Assembly (NCBI RefSeq): GCF_001426485.1
Contig: NZ_LMET01000001.1
Location: 1,850,505-1,914,504, forward strand
DNA from: Aeromicrobium sp. Root472D3
Lineage (GTDB): Bacteria > Actinomycetota > Actinomycetes > Propionibacteriales > Nocardioidaceae
Direction: 5' to 3'
DNA length: 64,000 nucleotides
Shown here piece after piece: positions 8,262 to 16,995 of this stretch (within the stretch, counting starts at the first letter, position 1; every line of letters starts with the position of its first letter). The notes beneath the pieces are model-generated. The model had not been told where the DNA came from. It made no database searches and was given only the letters and a program-made list of their open reading frames with translations. The position numbers and the translations under genes were made by a program.

Positions 8262-9686
8262 TCAGTCCTGGATGCGCGCGAACGGCCGGTCGGCCTCGAG
8301 CTCGTACGCGAGCTCGAGCAGCGTCTGCTCGTCGCCGTGGAGCGCCGAGAAGTGCACGCCGACGGGGCGACCGTCGGACGTCCGGGCGAGGGGCAGCGAG
8401 ATCGCGGGCCCGCCCGAGGCGTTGTTGAGCGGGGTGAAGGCCGCGTACTGCACGAGCCGGTCGAACAGCACCTCGAACTCGACGGACGGGTTCAGGTGGC
8501 CGAGCCGTGGGGTGACGTAGCCGAGCGTGGGCGACACGATGAGGTCGACGTCGGCGAACGCGTCCCGGTACAGCTGCTCGGACTGCTTGAGCGTGCGCAG
8601 CGCGCCCGGCGTGCGCCAGGCGTTGCGCACGAAGCGGCGTGCCAGCCCGCGGGTCAAGGGGTCCGTCAGCCGCTTGTCGAAGTCGGGGCTGTGCATCGCC
8701 TGCTTGCCGAAGTGGTGGGTGCTGAAGGCCAGCAGGGCCCAGTAGTGCTTGAACGCGTGCATGAACCGCACGGCGTCGCCGGGGATCGGCACCTCGACGA
8801 CGTCGTGGCCCAGGGCCGTGAGCCGGTCGACGGCCGCGAGGGTCGCGGCGCGGCAGTCGTCGTCGGTGGGAGCGCCGGTCACCGAGTCGAGCACGAGCCC
8901 GAGGCGCAGCCGTCGGGTCGACGGGCCCTCGACCAGGTCGAGGGGCTTCATGCCCGCGGCCGGCCTGAACCGCTGCGTGCCGGCCAGGAAGTACGCCGTG
9001 TCGCGGACCGTCCGCGTCACGACGCCGTTGGAGACCACGTCGACCGGCAGGCTCGCCGACTCGGCGGCCGGGACGACGCGACCCCGGGTCGGCTTGAGGC
9101 CGACCAGCCCGCAGGCGGCGGCGGGGATGCGGATCGAGCCACCGCCGTCGTTGGCGTGGGCGATCGTCACGACCCCGGACGCGACGAGGGCGGCCGACCC
9201 GCCCGACGACCCGCCGGCGGAGTGGTCGGTGTGCCACGGGTTGCGGGTCGGGGGCAGCGTCGCCCACTCGGCCGACGCGTTCCAGCCGAACTCTGGCATC
9301 GCGGTCTTGCCGAGGACGCCGAGCCCGGTCGACCGGAGCTGCTCGGTGAACGGGTCGTCGGACGTCGCGGGTCGCGAGCGCACGGCCAGCGACCCCTGGT
9401 CGGTGGGCAGCCCGGCGACACGGGTGTTGTCCTTGACGAACGAGGGGACGCCGGCGAGCACGCCCGTCGCGGGCCGGTCGGTGGCGGCGAGCGCGCGGTC
9501 GAAGTCGGGCGTCTGGATCGCGTTCAGGACGGGCTCGAGGGCCTCGGCCCGGGCGATGACGGCCTCGGTGGCCTCGCGGGCGCTGATCGTCCCCGCGGCA
9601 ACGGCAGCGGCGACCCCGACGGAGTCGAGGTCGCCGATGGCGTCGTCGCAGAAGGCGTGGACGCGGGTGGTCATCTCGTTGCTCAC
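8262..9686 (-). CDS. amidase (amidase signature family)
   Basis: A 474-residue amidase-signature hydrolase using the Ser-cisSer-Lys triad. The lysine is in VPSFVKDNTRVAG, the cis-serine in GGSSGGSAALVASG, and the nucleophilic serine in DGGGSIRIPAAACGLVGLKP. Substrates in this family range from nitrile-derived amides to aryl amides, and none is indicated here. It does not look like GatA: no gatC or gatB is adjacent. The GTG start is supported by TAGAGT ending seven bases upstream (leaderless); an ATG at 9674 is the alternative. It is the first gene of a two-gene unit with the acetyltransferase. Confidence 0.88.
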   Translation of the reverse strand: MSNEMTTRVHAFCDDAIGDLDSVGVAAAVAAGTISAREATEAVIARAEALEPVLNAIQTPDFDRALAATDRPATGVLAGVPSFVKDNTRVAGLPTDQGSLAVRSRPATSDDPFTEQLRSTGLGVLGKTAMPEFGWNASAEWATLPPTRNPWHTDHSAGGSSGGSAALVASGVVTIAHANDGGGSIRIPAAACGLVGLKPTRGRVVPAAESASLPVDVVSNGVVTRTVRDTAYFLAGTQRFRPAAGMKPLDLVEGPSTRRLRLGLVLDSVTGAPTDDDCRAATLAAVDRLTALGHDVVEVPIPGDAVRFMHAFKHYWALLAFSTHHFGKQAMHSPDFDKRLTDPLTRGLARRFVRNAWRTPGALRTLKQSEQLYRDAFADVDLIVSPTLGYVTPRLGHLNPSVEFEVLFDRLVQYAAFTPLNNASGGPAISLPLARTSDGRPVGVHFSALHGDEQTLLELAYELEADRPFARIQD

Positions 9687-9691
9687 GAGAG

Positions 9692-9705
9692 TGACTCTAA
9701 AGTCA
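9692..9705. promoter_or_regulatory. palindromic -10 region upstream of the amidase
   Basis: TGACT-CTAA-AGTCA is a perfect inverted repeat. On the minus strand it contains TAGAGT, seven bases before the amidase GTG; on the plus strand it contains TAAAGT, which would direct transcription toward the antisense of rpmB. It may be both promoter and operator. Inferred from position only. Confidence 0.5.
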
Positions 9706-9746
9706 TATCCCGTCTGGTGACCAGAGCAGGACGTGGGCGGTGATGA

Positions 9747-9932
9747 CTAGCGCGAGACCTTGCCGGCCTTGAGGCACGACGTGCAGACGTTGACCCGCTG
9801 CGGGGTGCCGTTGACGACGGCGCGCACGCGCTGGATGTTGGGATCGAAACGACGCTTCGTGCGTCGGTGCGAGTGGGAGACGTTGTGGCCGAAACCAGGT
9901 CCCTTGGCACACACATCACAGACCGCAGCCAT
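9747..9932 (-). CDS. rpmB: 50S ribosomal protein L28
   Basis: A 61-residue L28 of the large ribosomal subunit. It has the zinc-ribbon form, with cysteine pairs in [13 protein letters not shown] and [12 protein letters not shown]. The core [21 protein letters not shown] is typical. The start is set by AGGAG eight bases before the ATG; the longer reading to 10022 has no family similarity. As the C+ paralogue it would be expected in zinc-replete cells. A position next to the FakA-like gene and recG is the usual actinobacterial arrangement. Confidence 0.96.
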   Translation of the reverse strand: MAAVCDVCAKGPGFGHNVSHSHRRTKRRFDPNIQRVRAVVNGTPQRVNVCTSCLKAGKVSR

Positions 9933-10103
9933 GGCGAACTCCTGAAAGCTTGAGACTTCTCGAGACGGTGCTCGAACGAAAGGGGCGCCCACCGACCGAC
10001 CGGCCCGTAGACAACCGCTCAAGAATAGCCGACGACCCGACGTCGACGCGAATCAGGCCGTCTGGTCCGTCACGGTGACGGCGGCGACCGATAGCCTCGC
10101 CCC

Positions 10104-11690
10104 ATGGGCCTCACCCTCAACGCCGCGGCTTTCCGTGCGTGGACGCAGCTGTGCGCCGCGGCGCTGGCGTCGGCCCGCTCCGAGATCGACGCCCTGAACG
10201 TCTTCCCGGTGCCCGACAGCGACACCGGCACCAACGCCTACCTGACGTTCATGTCGGGCGCCGACGCCGCGGAGTCGCAGCCCGTCGACGCGGGCTTCGA
10301 CCAGCTCGTCAAGGCGTACGTCGACGGCCTGCTGACGGGCGCCAAGGGCAACACCGGCGTGATCCTGTCGCAGCTCGTGCGGGCGTGCTTCCGCGACCTG
10401 TCGATCGACCGCGAGGTCAGTGCCGCCGACGTCGCGCAGGCCTTCGTGGCCGCGTCCGACGCCGCCTGGGCCGCGGTGGGCGCCCCGGTCGAGGGCACGA
10501 TCCTGTCGGTCGCCCAGGCCGCCGCCGTCGGTGCGACCGAGGCCGCCGAGGCGGGGGTCGACGGCCGCACGGTCTTCGCCAAGGCCGCCCGTGCGGCCCG
10601 CGAGGCGCTGGCCCGCACCCCCGAGCAGATGGACCTGCTGCGTCGCGCCGGGGTCGTCGACGCCGGTGGACGGGCGCTGGTCGTCGTGCTCGACGCGACC
10701 GAGCAGGCGCTCACGGGCCGGGTGCCCGAGCAGGTGCTGGCGCACGTCCCCCAGCCCGCCGCGGTGACGGGCGACGACCTCAGCGCCGACGGCCCGTCGT
10801 ACGAGGTGATGTACCTCCTCGAGGCCGACGACGACCAGATCCCCGCCCTGCGCTCGGCCCTGATGGGTCTGGGCGACTCGCTCGTCGTGGTCGGCGGCGA
10901 GCGGCTCTGGAACGTGCACGTGCACGTCGACGACGTCGGCGCCGCGATCGAGGCGGGCATCGCGGCCGGGCGTCCGTACCGCATCGCCGTCACGCACTTC
11001 GCCGACCAGATGGCCAAGGGCCCGCGCCAGGGTCGCGTCATCATCGCCGCCACGACGGGTGCCGGGCTGACCGAGCTGTGCCACGAGTCCGGTGCGCAGA
11101 CGCTCGAGTTCACCCGCGAGCGTCCGCTGACGGTCGCCGAGATGAGCGCGTCGCTGCAGGACGTCGACGCCGGCGAGATCATCGTGCTGCCGAACAACAA
11201 CCGCTACATCCGCCAGTTCGTCGCCGCCGCGCAGGCCGCCCGGCAGGACGGCGTCCGGGTCGCCGTCATCCCGACGCACGCGCAGGTGCAGGGCCTGGCC
11301 GCGCTCGCGGTCCACGACCCCGGCCTGGGCTTCGACGAGGTGGTCGTCGCGATGTCGAGCGCCGCGGCGCACACGCAGCACGGCGCCGTCACGCTGGCCA
11401 CCGAGCCGGGCATGACGATGGTCGGGCCGGTCGGCCCGGGCGACGTGCTGGGCGCCATCACGGGCGACTTCGCCGTGATCGGCGACGACGTGCTGACGGT
11501 CGCGCTCGAGATCATCGACCGCATCCTGTCGCCGGCCGGCGAGATGGTCACGGTCGTGCTGGGCGAGGGGGCCGACCCGGGGCACGGCGACGCGATCGCC
11601 GCCCACCTGCGGGCCGTGCGCCCCGACGTCGACGTCGTGGTCTACGACGGCGGCCAGGAGAACTACCCGCTGTTCATCGCGGTCGAGTGA
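10104..11690 (+). CDS. DAK2 domain kinase (FakA/YloV-like)
   Basis: A 528-residue protein. The N-terminal DakL/DhaL domain (about 1-190) carries the Mg-ATP motif NVFPVPDSDTGTNAYLT and GAKGNTGVILSQ. A middle linker is followed by a C-terminal EDD-like domain with IIVLPNNNRYIRQFVAAAQAA. This architecture is that of FakA, which phosphorylates fatty acids delivered by a DegV-type FakB; no fakB lies in the window. The ATG follows TAGCCT by six bases (leaderless). The stop overlaps the recG start by one base, a common pairing across Gram-positives. Confidence 0.9.
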   Translation: MGLTLNAAAFRAWTQLCAAALASARSEIDALNVFPVPDSDTGTNAYLTFMSGADAAESQPVDAGFDQLVKAYVDGLLTGAKGNTGVILSQLVRACFRDLSIDREVSAADVAQAFVAASDAAWAAVGAPVEGTILSVAQAAAVGATEAAEAGVDGRTVFAKAARAAREALARTPEQMDLLRRAGVVDAGGRALVVVLDATEQALTGRVPEQVLAHVPQPAAVTGDDLSADGPSYEVMYLLEADDDQIPALRSALMGLGDSLVVVGGERLWNVHVHVDDVGAAIEAGIAAGRPYRIAVTHFADQMAKGPRQGRVIIAATTGAGLTELCHESGAQTLEFTRERPLTVAEMSASLQDVDAGEIIVLPNNNRYIRQFVAAAQAARQDGVRVAVIPTHAQVQGLAALAVHDPGLGFDEVVVAMSSAAAHTQHGAVTLATEPGMTMVGPVGPGDVLGAITGDFAVIGDDVLTVALEIIDRILSPAGEMVTVVLGEGADPGHGDAIAAHLRAVRPDVDVVVYDGGQENYPLFIAVE

Positions 11691-13831
11691 TGGCCGACCT
11701 CGCCACCAGGATCGTCAACGTGCTGGGCGACAAGACCGCCAAGCCGCTGGCCAAGCACTTCGACATGCACGTCGTCGGCGACCTGCTGCGGCACTACCCG
11801 CGCCGCTACGTCGAGCTCGGCAGGGCCAGCAACCTCGCGAGCCTGCAGGTCGGCCAGCACGCGACGGTGCTCGCGACGGTCGTCGAGGCGAAGAACTACT
11901 CGTTCGGGCCGGGCGGCCGGCGCACCCGCACCGAGGTCGTCGTCACCGACGACACCGGTGCCCGGCTCTCGCTGACGTTCTTCCAGCAGCGGTGGCTCGC
12001 CGAGAAGATGCTGCCCGGGAAGATGTGCCTGTTCTCGGGCGAGGTCGGCGCGTTCAACGGTCGCCTGCAGCTGACCCACCCCGACTACGACCTGTTCGAC
12101 GCCGAGGGCGACACGGCGTCGTCGCGCCTGTCGCGCGGCGTCCTGCCGATCTACAAGGCCACGGGGTCGGTGCCGACGTGGAAGCTCGAGAGCTTCATCG
12201 GCCTGTGCCTCGACGCGCTCGACCCCCTCGACGACCCGCTGCCGGCCGACGTCCGCGCGGCCCGGGGCTTCGGCGACCTGCGGACCGCGCTCGAGGCCGT
12301 CCACCGCCCGCACGGCATGGGCCAGGCCGTCACGGCGCAGAAGCGCCTGAAGTTCGAGGAGGCGTTCGTCGTCCAGACGGTGTTCGCGCAGCGCCGGCAC
12401 GCCCTCGAGCTCGAGCGCGCCTCGGCCCGCCCACCCGTCGCGAACGAGCTGCGCGACCGGTTCGAGCAGCAGCTGCCGTTCACGCTGACCGACGGTCAGC
12501 GCCACGTCGTCGACGAGATCTCGACCGACCTGTCGCGCACCCGCCCCATGCACCGCCTGCTGCAGGGCGAGGTCGGCTCCGGCAAGACCATCGTGGCGCT
12601 GATGTCGATGCTGCAGGTCGTCGACGCCGGAGCCCAGACCGCGCTGCTGGCCCCCACCGAGGTGCTGGCCTCGCAGCACTACCGCGGCATCACCGCGATG
12701 CTCGGCGACCTGGCCAAGGGGGGCATGCTGGGCGGCGCCGACGTCGCGACGCGCGTCCGGCTGCTGACCGGCTCGATGGGCGCCAAGGCCCGCAACGCCG
12801 CGCTGCTCGACGCGGCGTCGGGCGAGGCAGGCATCGTGATCGGCACGCACGCCCTGATCCAGGACCACGTGCAGTTCGCCGAGCTGGGCCTGCTGGTCGT
12901 CGACGAGCAGCACCGCTTCGGCGTCGAGCAGCGGGCGGCCCTCGTCGACCGGGCCGAGGTCAAGCCCCACGTGCTGGTCATGACGGCCACGCCGATCCCG
13001 CGCACGATCGCGATGACGGTGTTCGGAGACCTCGAGGTCTCGACCCTGCGCGAGCTGCCGGCCGGGCGCCAGCCCATCCAGACGACGGTCGTGCCGGCGC
13101 TCGAACGTCCGGCCTGGCTCGAGCGGGGGTGGGAGCGGGTGCGCGAGGAGGTCGCCAAGGGGCGTCAGGCGTACGTCGTGGTGTCCCGCATCGGGGGGCC
13201 CGACGACGACGGCACGTCCGAGACGCACTCGCTGGTCGAGCTGCACGAGGAGCTCGTCGGCGGTCGGCTGCACGGCCTGCGGGTCGGCGCGCTGCACGGG
13301 CGCATGACGTCCGACGAGAAGGACGCCACGATGGCGGCCTTCGCGGCCGGCGACCTGCAGGTGCTCGTCGCGACGACCGTCGTCGAGGTCGGCGTCGACG
13401 TCCCCAACGCCACCGCGATGGTCATCATGGACGCCGACCGCTTCGGCATGTCGCAGCTGCACCAGCTGCGGGGACGCGTCGGGCGTGGGTCCGAGGCCGG
13501 GCTGTGCCTGCTCGTGACGTCCAGCGAGGTCGACTCACCGGCCCGCGAGCGCCTCGACGCCGTCGCGTCGACGACCGACGGGTTCGAGCTGTCGCGGCTC
13601 GACGTCGAGCTGCGGCGCGAGGGCGACGTGCTGGGTGCCGCCCAGTCGGGCGTCCGGTCGAGCCTGCGGCTGCTGTCGGTCGTCAGGGACGGCGACGTCA
13701 TCGACGACGCCCGATCGGCCGCCGATGCGCTGGTCGCCGCCGACCCCGCCCTCTCCCAGCACCCCACCCTGGCTGCCGCCGTGCACGACCTCGAGCACTC
13801 CGAGCAGGCCGACTACCTCGACCGCACGTGA
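11690..13831 (+). CDS. recG: ATP-dependent DNA helicase RecG
   Basis: A 713-residue superfamily 2 helicase that reverses stalled forks and migrates branched DNA. The N-terminal wedge/OB region (to about 170) precedes motor motifs LLQGEVGSGKTIVAL (Walker A), LLVVDEQHRFGVEQR (DEQH), MTATPIPRTIAMTVFGD and the motif VI region HQLRGRVGRGSEAG. Its ATG shares an A with the stop of the upstream kinase (TGATG), so translation is coupled. rsmD follows eleven bases after the stop. Confidence 0.97.
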   Translation: MADLATRIVNVLGDKTAKPLAKHFDMHVVGDLLRHYPRRYVELGRASNLASLQVGQHATVLATVVEAKNYSFGPGGRRTRTEVVVTDDTGARLSLTFFQQRWLAEKMLPGKMCLFSGEVGAFNGRLQLTHPDYDLFDAEGDTASSRLSRGVLPIYKATGSVPTWKLESFIGLCLDALDPLDDPLPADVRAARGFGDLRTALEAVHRPHGMGQAVTAQKRLKFEEAFVVQTVFAQRRHALELERASARPPVANELRDRFEQQLPFTLTDGQRHVVDEISTDLSRTRPMHRLLQGEVGSGKTIVALMSMLQVVDAGAQTALLAPTEVLASQHYRGITAMLGDLAKGGMLGGADVATRVRLLTGSMGAKARNAALLDAASGEAGIVIGTHALIQDHVQFAELGLLVVDEQHRFGVEQRAALVDRAEVKPHVLVMTATPIPRTIAMTVFGDLEVSTLRELPAGRQPIQTTVVPALERPAWLERGWERVREEVAKGRQAYVVVSRIGGPDDDGTSETHSLVELHEELVGGRLHGLRVGALHGRMTSDEKDATMAAFAAGDLQVLVATTVVEVGVDVPNATAMVIMDADRFGMSQLHQLRGRVGRGSEAGLCLLVTSSEVDSPARERLDAVASTTDGFELSRLDVELRREGDVLGAAQSGVRSSLRLLSVVRDGDVIDDARSAADALVAADPALSQHPTLAAAVHDLEHSEQADYLDRT

Positions 13832-13841
13832 CGGAGCGCCC

Positions 13842-14408
13842 ATGACCCGCATCATCGCCGGAGCCCTCGGGGGCCGGCGCATCCAGACGCCCAAGGGCGA
13901 CGGCACCCGGCCGACGTCCGACCGGGTGCGCGAGGCGATGTTCTCGTCGCTGGAGTCCGAGCTGGGCGGCTTCGCCGACCTCCGCGTCCTCGACCTCTTC
14001 GCGGGCTCCGGGGCACTGGGTCTCGAGGCGCTGTCGCGCGGGGCCGATCACGCGACGTTCGTCGAGTCCGACGGACGGGCCGCCGCCGTCGTGCGGGCCA
14101 ACGTCCGTGAGCTCGGCCTCGATCGGGCCGAGGTCGTCAAGACCACCGCCAGCGCCTTCCTCGTGCATCCGCACGACCCGCGGTTCGACCTGGTGTTCGT
14201 CGATCCGCCCTACGCGATGGCGACCGACGTCGTGACGGGGCTGATCAGGTCCCTCGCCGAGTACAGCGCCTCCGAGGCGCTGTTCGTGGTGGAGCGCGCG
14301 ACCCGCGACCCGTTCAGGTGGCCCGAGGGCGTCGAGGCGCTGCGCAGCCGGAAGTACGGCGAGACCACGCTGTGGCTCGGACGCCCTGCGGTACCGTCGC
14401 TGCCATGA
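13842..14408 (+). CDS. rsmD: 16S rRNA (guanine(966)-N(2))-methyltransferase
   Basis: A 188-residue class I SAM methyltransferase that modifies G966 of 16S rRNA. Markers are MTRIIAGALGGRRI at the N terminus, TRPTSDRVREAMFSSLES, the SAM loop LDLFAGSGALGLEALSRGA and the catalytic VFVDPPYA (a D/N-P-P-Y motif). The reading frame ends in an ATGA overlap with coaD, and a leaderless-type promoter for coaD (TACCGT) lies inside its last codons, so coaD can probably also be transcribed alone. Confidence 0.95.
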   Translation: MTRIIAGALGGRRIQTPKGDGTRPTSDRVREAMFSSLESELGGFADLRVLDLFAGSGALGLEALSRGADHATFVESDGRAAAVVRANVRELGLDRAEVVKTTASAFLVHPHDPRFDLVFVDPPYAMATDVVTGLIRSLAEYSASEALFVVERATRDPFRWPEGVEALRSRKYGETTLWLGRPAVPSLP

Positions 14409-14878
14409 CGAAGGTCGTGTGCCCCGGCTCGTTCGATCCCGTGACCAACGGTCACCTCGACATCATCGAGAGGTCCGCGCGCCTCTTCGACGAGGTCGTG
14501 GTCGCGGTGCTGGTCAACCAGAACAAGCAGGGTCTCTTCACGATCCCCGAGCGGCTCGACCTGCTCGACCGCGCGACGGCGCACCTGCCGAACGTCACGA
14601 CCGACTCGTTCACGGGGCTGCTCGTCGACTTCTGCACGACTCACGAGGTCGACGCGATCGTCAAGGGCCTGCGCGCCGTCACCGACTTCGACTACGAGCT
14701 GCAGATGGCGCAGATGAACGGCAGCCTGACCGAGGTCGACACGGTCTTCATCCCGACGTCGCCCGAGTACTCGTTCCTCGCGTCGAGCCTGGTCAAGGAG
14801 GTCGCGAAGCACGGCGGCGACGTCTCGGCCCTGATTCCCGGGTTCGTCAACGACGAGCTGACCAGGAAGTACGCCTAG
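14405..14878 (+). CDS. coaD: pantetheine-phosphate adenylyltransferase
   Basis: A 157-residue nucleotidyltransferase carrying out the penultimate step of coenzyme A synthesis (4'-phosphopantetheine plus ATP to dephospho-CoA). The T/HxGH motif is GSFDPVTNGHLDII at the N terminus, and the C-terminal ISSS(T)-like motif is YSFLASSLVKEVAKHGGDV. The start overlaps the rsmD stop by four bases (ATGA) and also follows TACCGT by seven bases, giving two ways of being expressed. Confidence 0.97.
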   Translation: MTKVVCPGSFDPVTNGHLDIIERSARLFDEVVVAVLVNQNKQGLFTIPERLDLLDRATAHLPNVTTDSFTGLLVDFCTTHEVDAIVKGLRAVTDFDYELQMAQMNGSLTEVDTVFIPTSPEYSFLASSLVKEVAKHGGDVSALIPGFVNDELTRKYA

Positions 14879-14882
14879 GCCG

Positions 14883-16082
14883 TCAGTCGGGCAGGTGGGG
14901 GGCCGCGGTCGGGTCGGACGAGCCGAGCTGGACGGCACGGCGCACCGCGGCACCGCCGAACTTGTTGCGCACGGCGTCGATGACGTCGTCGAGCTCGGCC
15001 CCGCTGGTGACGTCGAGCGGCAGCGCCAGCTGCGCCGGCTGGTCGTCGAGCGAGCCCAGCGAGACGCCGATCAGGGTGATGCCCTTCTCCTTGATGACGC
15101 CCGCGCGGGACGCCAGCAGGGTGCGCGCGACGTCGAGCACCGTGACGGTGTGGGCCGTGGGGCGCGACAGCGTGTGGGACGACGTCGAGCGGGTGAAGTC
15201 GCCGAAGCGCAGGCGGATCGTCACGGTGCTGCCCGTGCGACCGGCCGACCGCATGCGGCGCGTGACCCGGTCGACCAGGCTCAGCAGCATCAGGTCGAGC
15301 TCGGCGGGGGAGTGCTCGCCCCGACCCAGGGCGTGCTGGGCTCCCATGGAGCCACGGCGCGTCCCGGTCTGCACGGGGCGGGGGTCGCGGTTGTGGGCCA
15401 GGGCGTGCAGATGACGTCCGGCACCCGGGCCCAGCAGTGCCACGAGCTCGCTCTCGAACATCTCGGCGACGTCGCCGACCGTCGTGATGCGCGCGTCGCG
15501 GAGCTTGCCCGACGTGACCTTGCCGACACCCCAGAGCCGCTCGACCGGCAGGGCGTGCAGGAACTCGAGCTCGCGGTCGACGGGGACGACCAGCAGGCCC
15601 TCGGGCTTGGAGACCGCCGACGCGACCTTGGCGAGGTACTTGGTGCGCGCCACGCCGACCGAGATCGGCAGCCCGACCCGCTCGCGGACGTCGACGCGCA
15701 GCTGCGCCGCGATCGTCGACGGCAGGCCCCGGATGCGCCGCAGGCCGCCGACCTCGAGGAACGCCTCGTCGATCGAGATGCCCTCGACGATCGGGGTCGT
15801 GTCGTGGAAGACCTCGAAGACCGCCCGGCTGGCCTCGGTGTAGGCCGCGAACCGGGCGGGGACGACGACGGCGTCGGGACACACCTGCAGGGCCTGGCGT
15901 CCGCCCATGGCGGTGCGGACGCCGCGGGCCTTCGCCTCGTAGCTGGCCGCCAGGACGACGCCGCCGCCCACGATGACCGGACGTCCGCGCAGCGTCGGGT
16001 CGTCGCGCTGCTCGACCGAGGCGTAGAAGGCGTCGAGGTCGGCGTGCAGCACGGTCCCTTCGGACAGTGCTCCGTCGGTCAT
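14883..16082 (-). CDS. dinB: DNA polymerase IV
   Basis: A 399-residue Y-family lesion-bypass polymerase. The catalytic acidic residues are in LHADLDAFYASVEQ and SIDEAFLEVGG; the fingers motif RPVIVGGGVVLAASYEAKARGV, the thumb helix-hairpin-helix ERLWGVGKVTSGKL and a little-finger domain follow. A beta-clamp-binding motif may be the QLALPL stretch near residue 350. The start is the ATG directly before the polymerase motif; longer readings are not family-like. No LexA-type box was recognised upstream, so SOS control is not evident. Confidence 0.95.
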   Translation of the reverse strand: MTDGALSEGTVLHADLDAFYASVEQRDDPTLRGRPVIVGGGVVLAASYEAKARGVRTAMGGRQALQVCPDAVVVPARFAAYTEASRAVFEVFHDTTPIVEGISIDEAFLEVGGLRRIRGLPSTIAAQLRVDVRERVGLPISVGVARTKYLAKVASAVSKPEGLLVVPVDRELEFLHALPVERLWGVGKVTSGKLRDARITTVGDVAEMFESELVALLGPGAGRHLHALAHNRDPRPVQTGTRRGSMGAQHALGRGEHSPAELDLMLLSLVDRVTRRMRSAGRTGSTVTIRLRFGDFTRSTSSHTLSRPTAHTVTVLDVARTLLASRAGVIKEKGITLIGVSLGSLDDQPAQLALPLDVTSGAELDDVIDAVRNKFGGAAVRRAVQLGSSDPTAAPHLPD

Positions 16083-16132
16083 GACACCACTGTCGCACCC
16101 GCCACCGACACGCGCGCCGAACCGCGGGGCGA

Positions 16133-16163
16133 TTGGCCTCGGCACCGCCCGGCGGGTTACGAT
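16133..16163 (+). promoter_or_regulatory. candidate promoter for the yceD-rpmF-rnc-mutM operon
   Basis: TTGGCC and TACGAT, 19 bases apart, lie between dinB and the DUF177 gene. They would leave a leader of about 45 bases before the first GTG. Unlike most genes here, the operon head has no -10 within eight bases of the start. Confidence 0.4.
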
Positions 16164-16215
16164 TCTCTTCGGCCTGTTCGCAGGTTGATCTTTCGTCGTG
16201 CTCTTGGATGGATGA

Positions 16216-16806
16216 GTGAACGTGCATATCGGACCGCTGGTCTTCGACACCCACGAGATGGGTCGCAAGCCCGGTGCCGAACGCACCTTCACGAGGTCCG
16301 TCGAGGCGCCGGCAGAGATGGGTTACGACGTCTACGCCGTGCCCGAGGGCTCCACGATCGAGCTCGAGCTCCGGCTCGAGGCGATCATGGAGGGGATCTT
16401 GGCAACAGGAACCTTCTCGGCACGCGCCGTGGGCGAGTGCGTGCGATGCCTGGACCCGATCGACGAGGCTGTCGTGGTGGGATTCCAGGAGCTGTACCTC
16501 TACGACGCACCCTCCAGCCAGGAGGAGGCGGACGAGGAGGATCATGTCCTCGAGGACGAGCTGCTCGACCTCGAGCCCGTTCTGCGGGACGCGGTGGTGC
16601 TCGCACTGCCGCAGAACCCGTTGTGTGCTCCGGACTGTCCGGGACTGTGCCCCGAGTGTGGGGCGCGACTCGCGGATGACCCAGGGCACACACACGGTGA
16701 GGCGATCGACCCGAGATGGGCGTCGTTGAGCCAGCTGGCGGAGCAACCGGTCCCGTCAGCCGACCAGTCAGAGTCGGACACCTCGTCCGACGACAGCAAG
16801 GAGTAG
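16216..16806 (+). CDS. DUF177 (YceD) family protein
   Basis: A 196-residue member of the YceD/DUF177 family, which lies next to rpmF in most bacteria and has been linked to 23S rRNA accumulation. The diagnostic ECVRCLDP around residue 75 and the C-terminal cysteine cluster [13 protein letters not shown] (about 138-150) suggest a metal site. An acidic run ([13 protein letters not shown]) precedes the second cluster, and the tail is Ser/Asp/Glu-rich. The start is GTG; a second GTG two codons later is possible, and the ribosome binding site is weak. It ends three bases before the rpmF GTG. Confidence 0.92.
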   Translation: MNVHIGPLVFDTHEMGRKPGAERTFTRSVEAPAEMGYDVYAVPEGSTIELELRLEAIMEGILATGTFSARAVGECVRCLDPIDEAVVVGFQELYLYDAPSSQEEADEEDHVLEDELLDLEPVLRDAVVLALPQNPLCAPDCPGLCPECGARLADDPGHTHGEAIDPRWASLSQLAEQPVPSADQSESDTSSDDSKE

Positions 16807-16809
16807 ATC

Positions 16810-16995
16810 GTGGCCGTTCCGAAGAGGAAGATGTCGCGCAGCAACACGCGTCACCGTCGTTCGCAGTGGAAGACCACCGCGACGGCGATCGTCGACTGCG
16901 CCAACCCCGCGTGCGACTCCAAGGTGCAGCCGCACCACGCGTGCACCAAGTGCGGTCAGTACGGAGCTCGCGGCGAGCGCCGCCAGGTCCTCTGA
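16810..16995 (+). CDS. rpmF: 50S ribosomal protein L32
   Basis: A 61-residue L32 with the classic [21 protein letters not shown] terminus and a zinc-ribbon type set of cysteines ([10 protein letters not shown] and ACTKCGQYG). The start codon is GTG, three bases after the DUF177 stop, so the two are translated together. Its 3' end overlaps the likely start region of rnc. Confidence 0.97.
   Translation: MAVPKRKMSRSNTRHRRSQWKTTATAIVDCANPACDSKVQPHHACTKCGQYGARGERRQVL

Noticed and set aside
8337-9743. Long plus-strand open frame opposite the amidase
   Set aside because: Shadow of a clear amidase-signature enzyme; no domain.
16083-16132. LexA/SOS box before dinB
   Set aside because: No GAAC-N4-GTTC-type dyad is present close to the start, so SOS control was not annotated.
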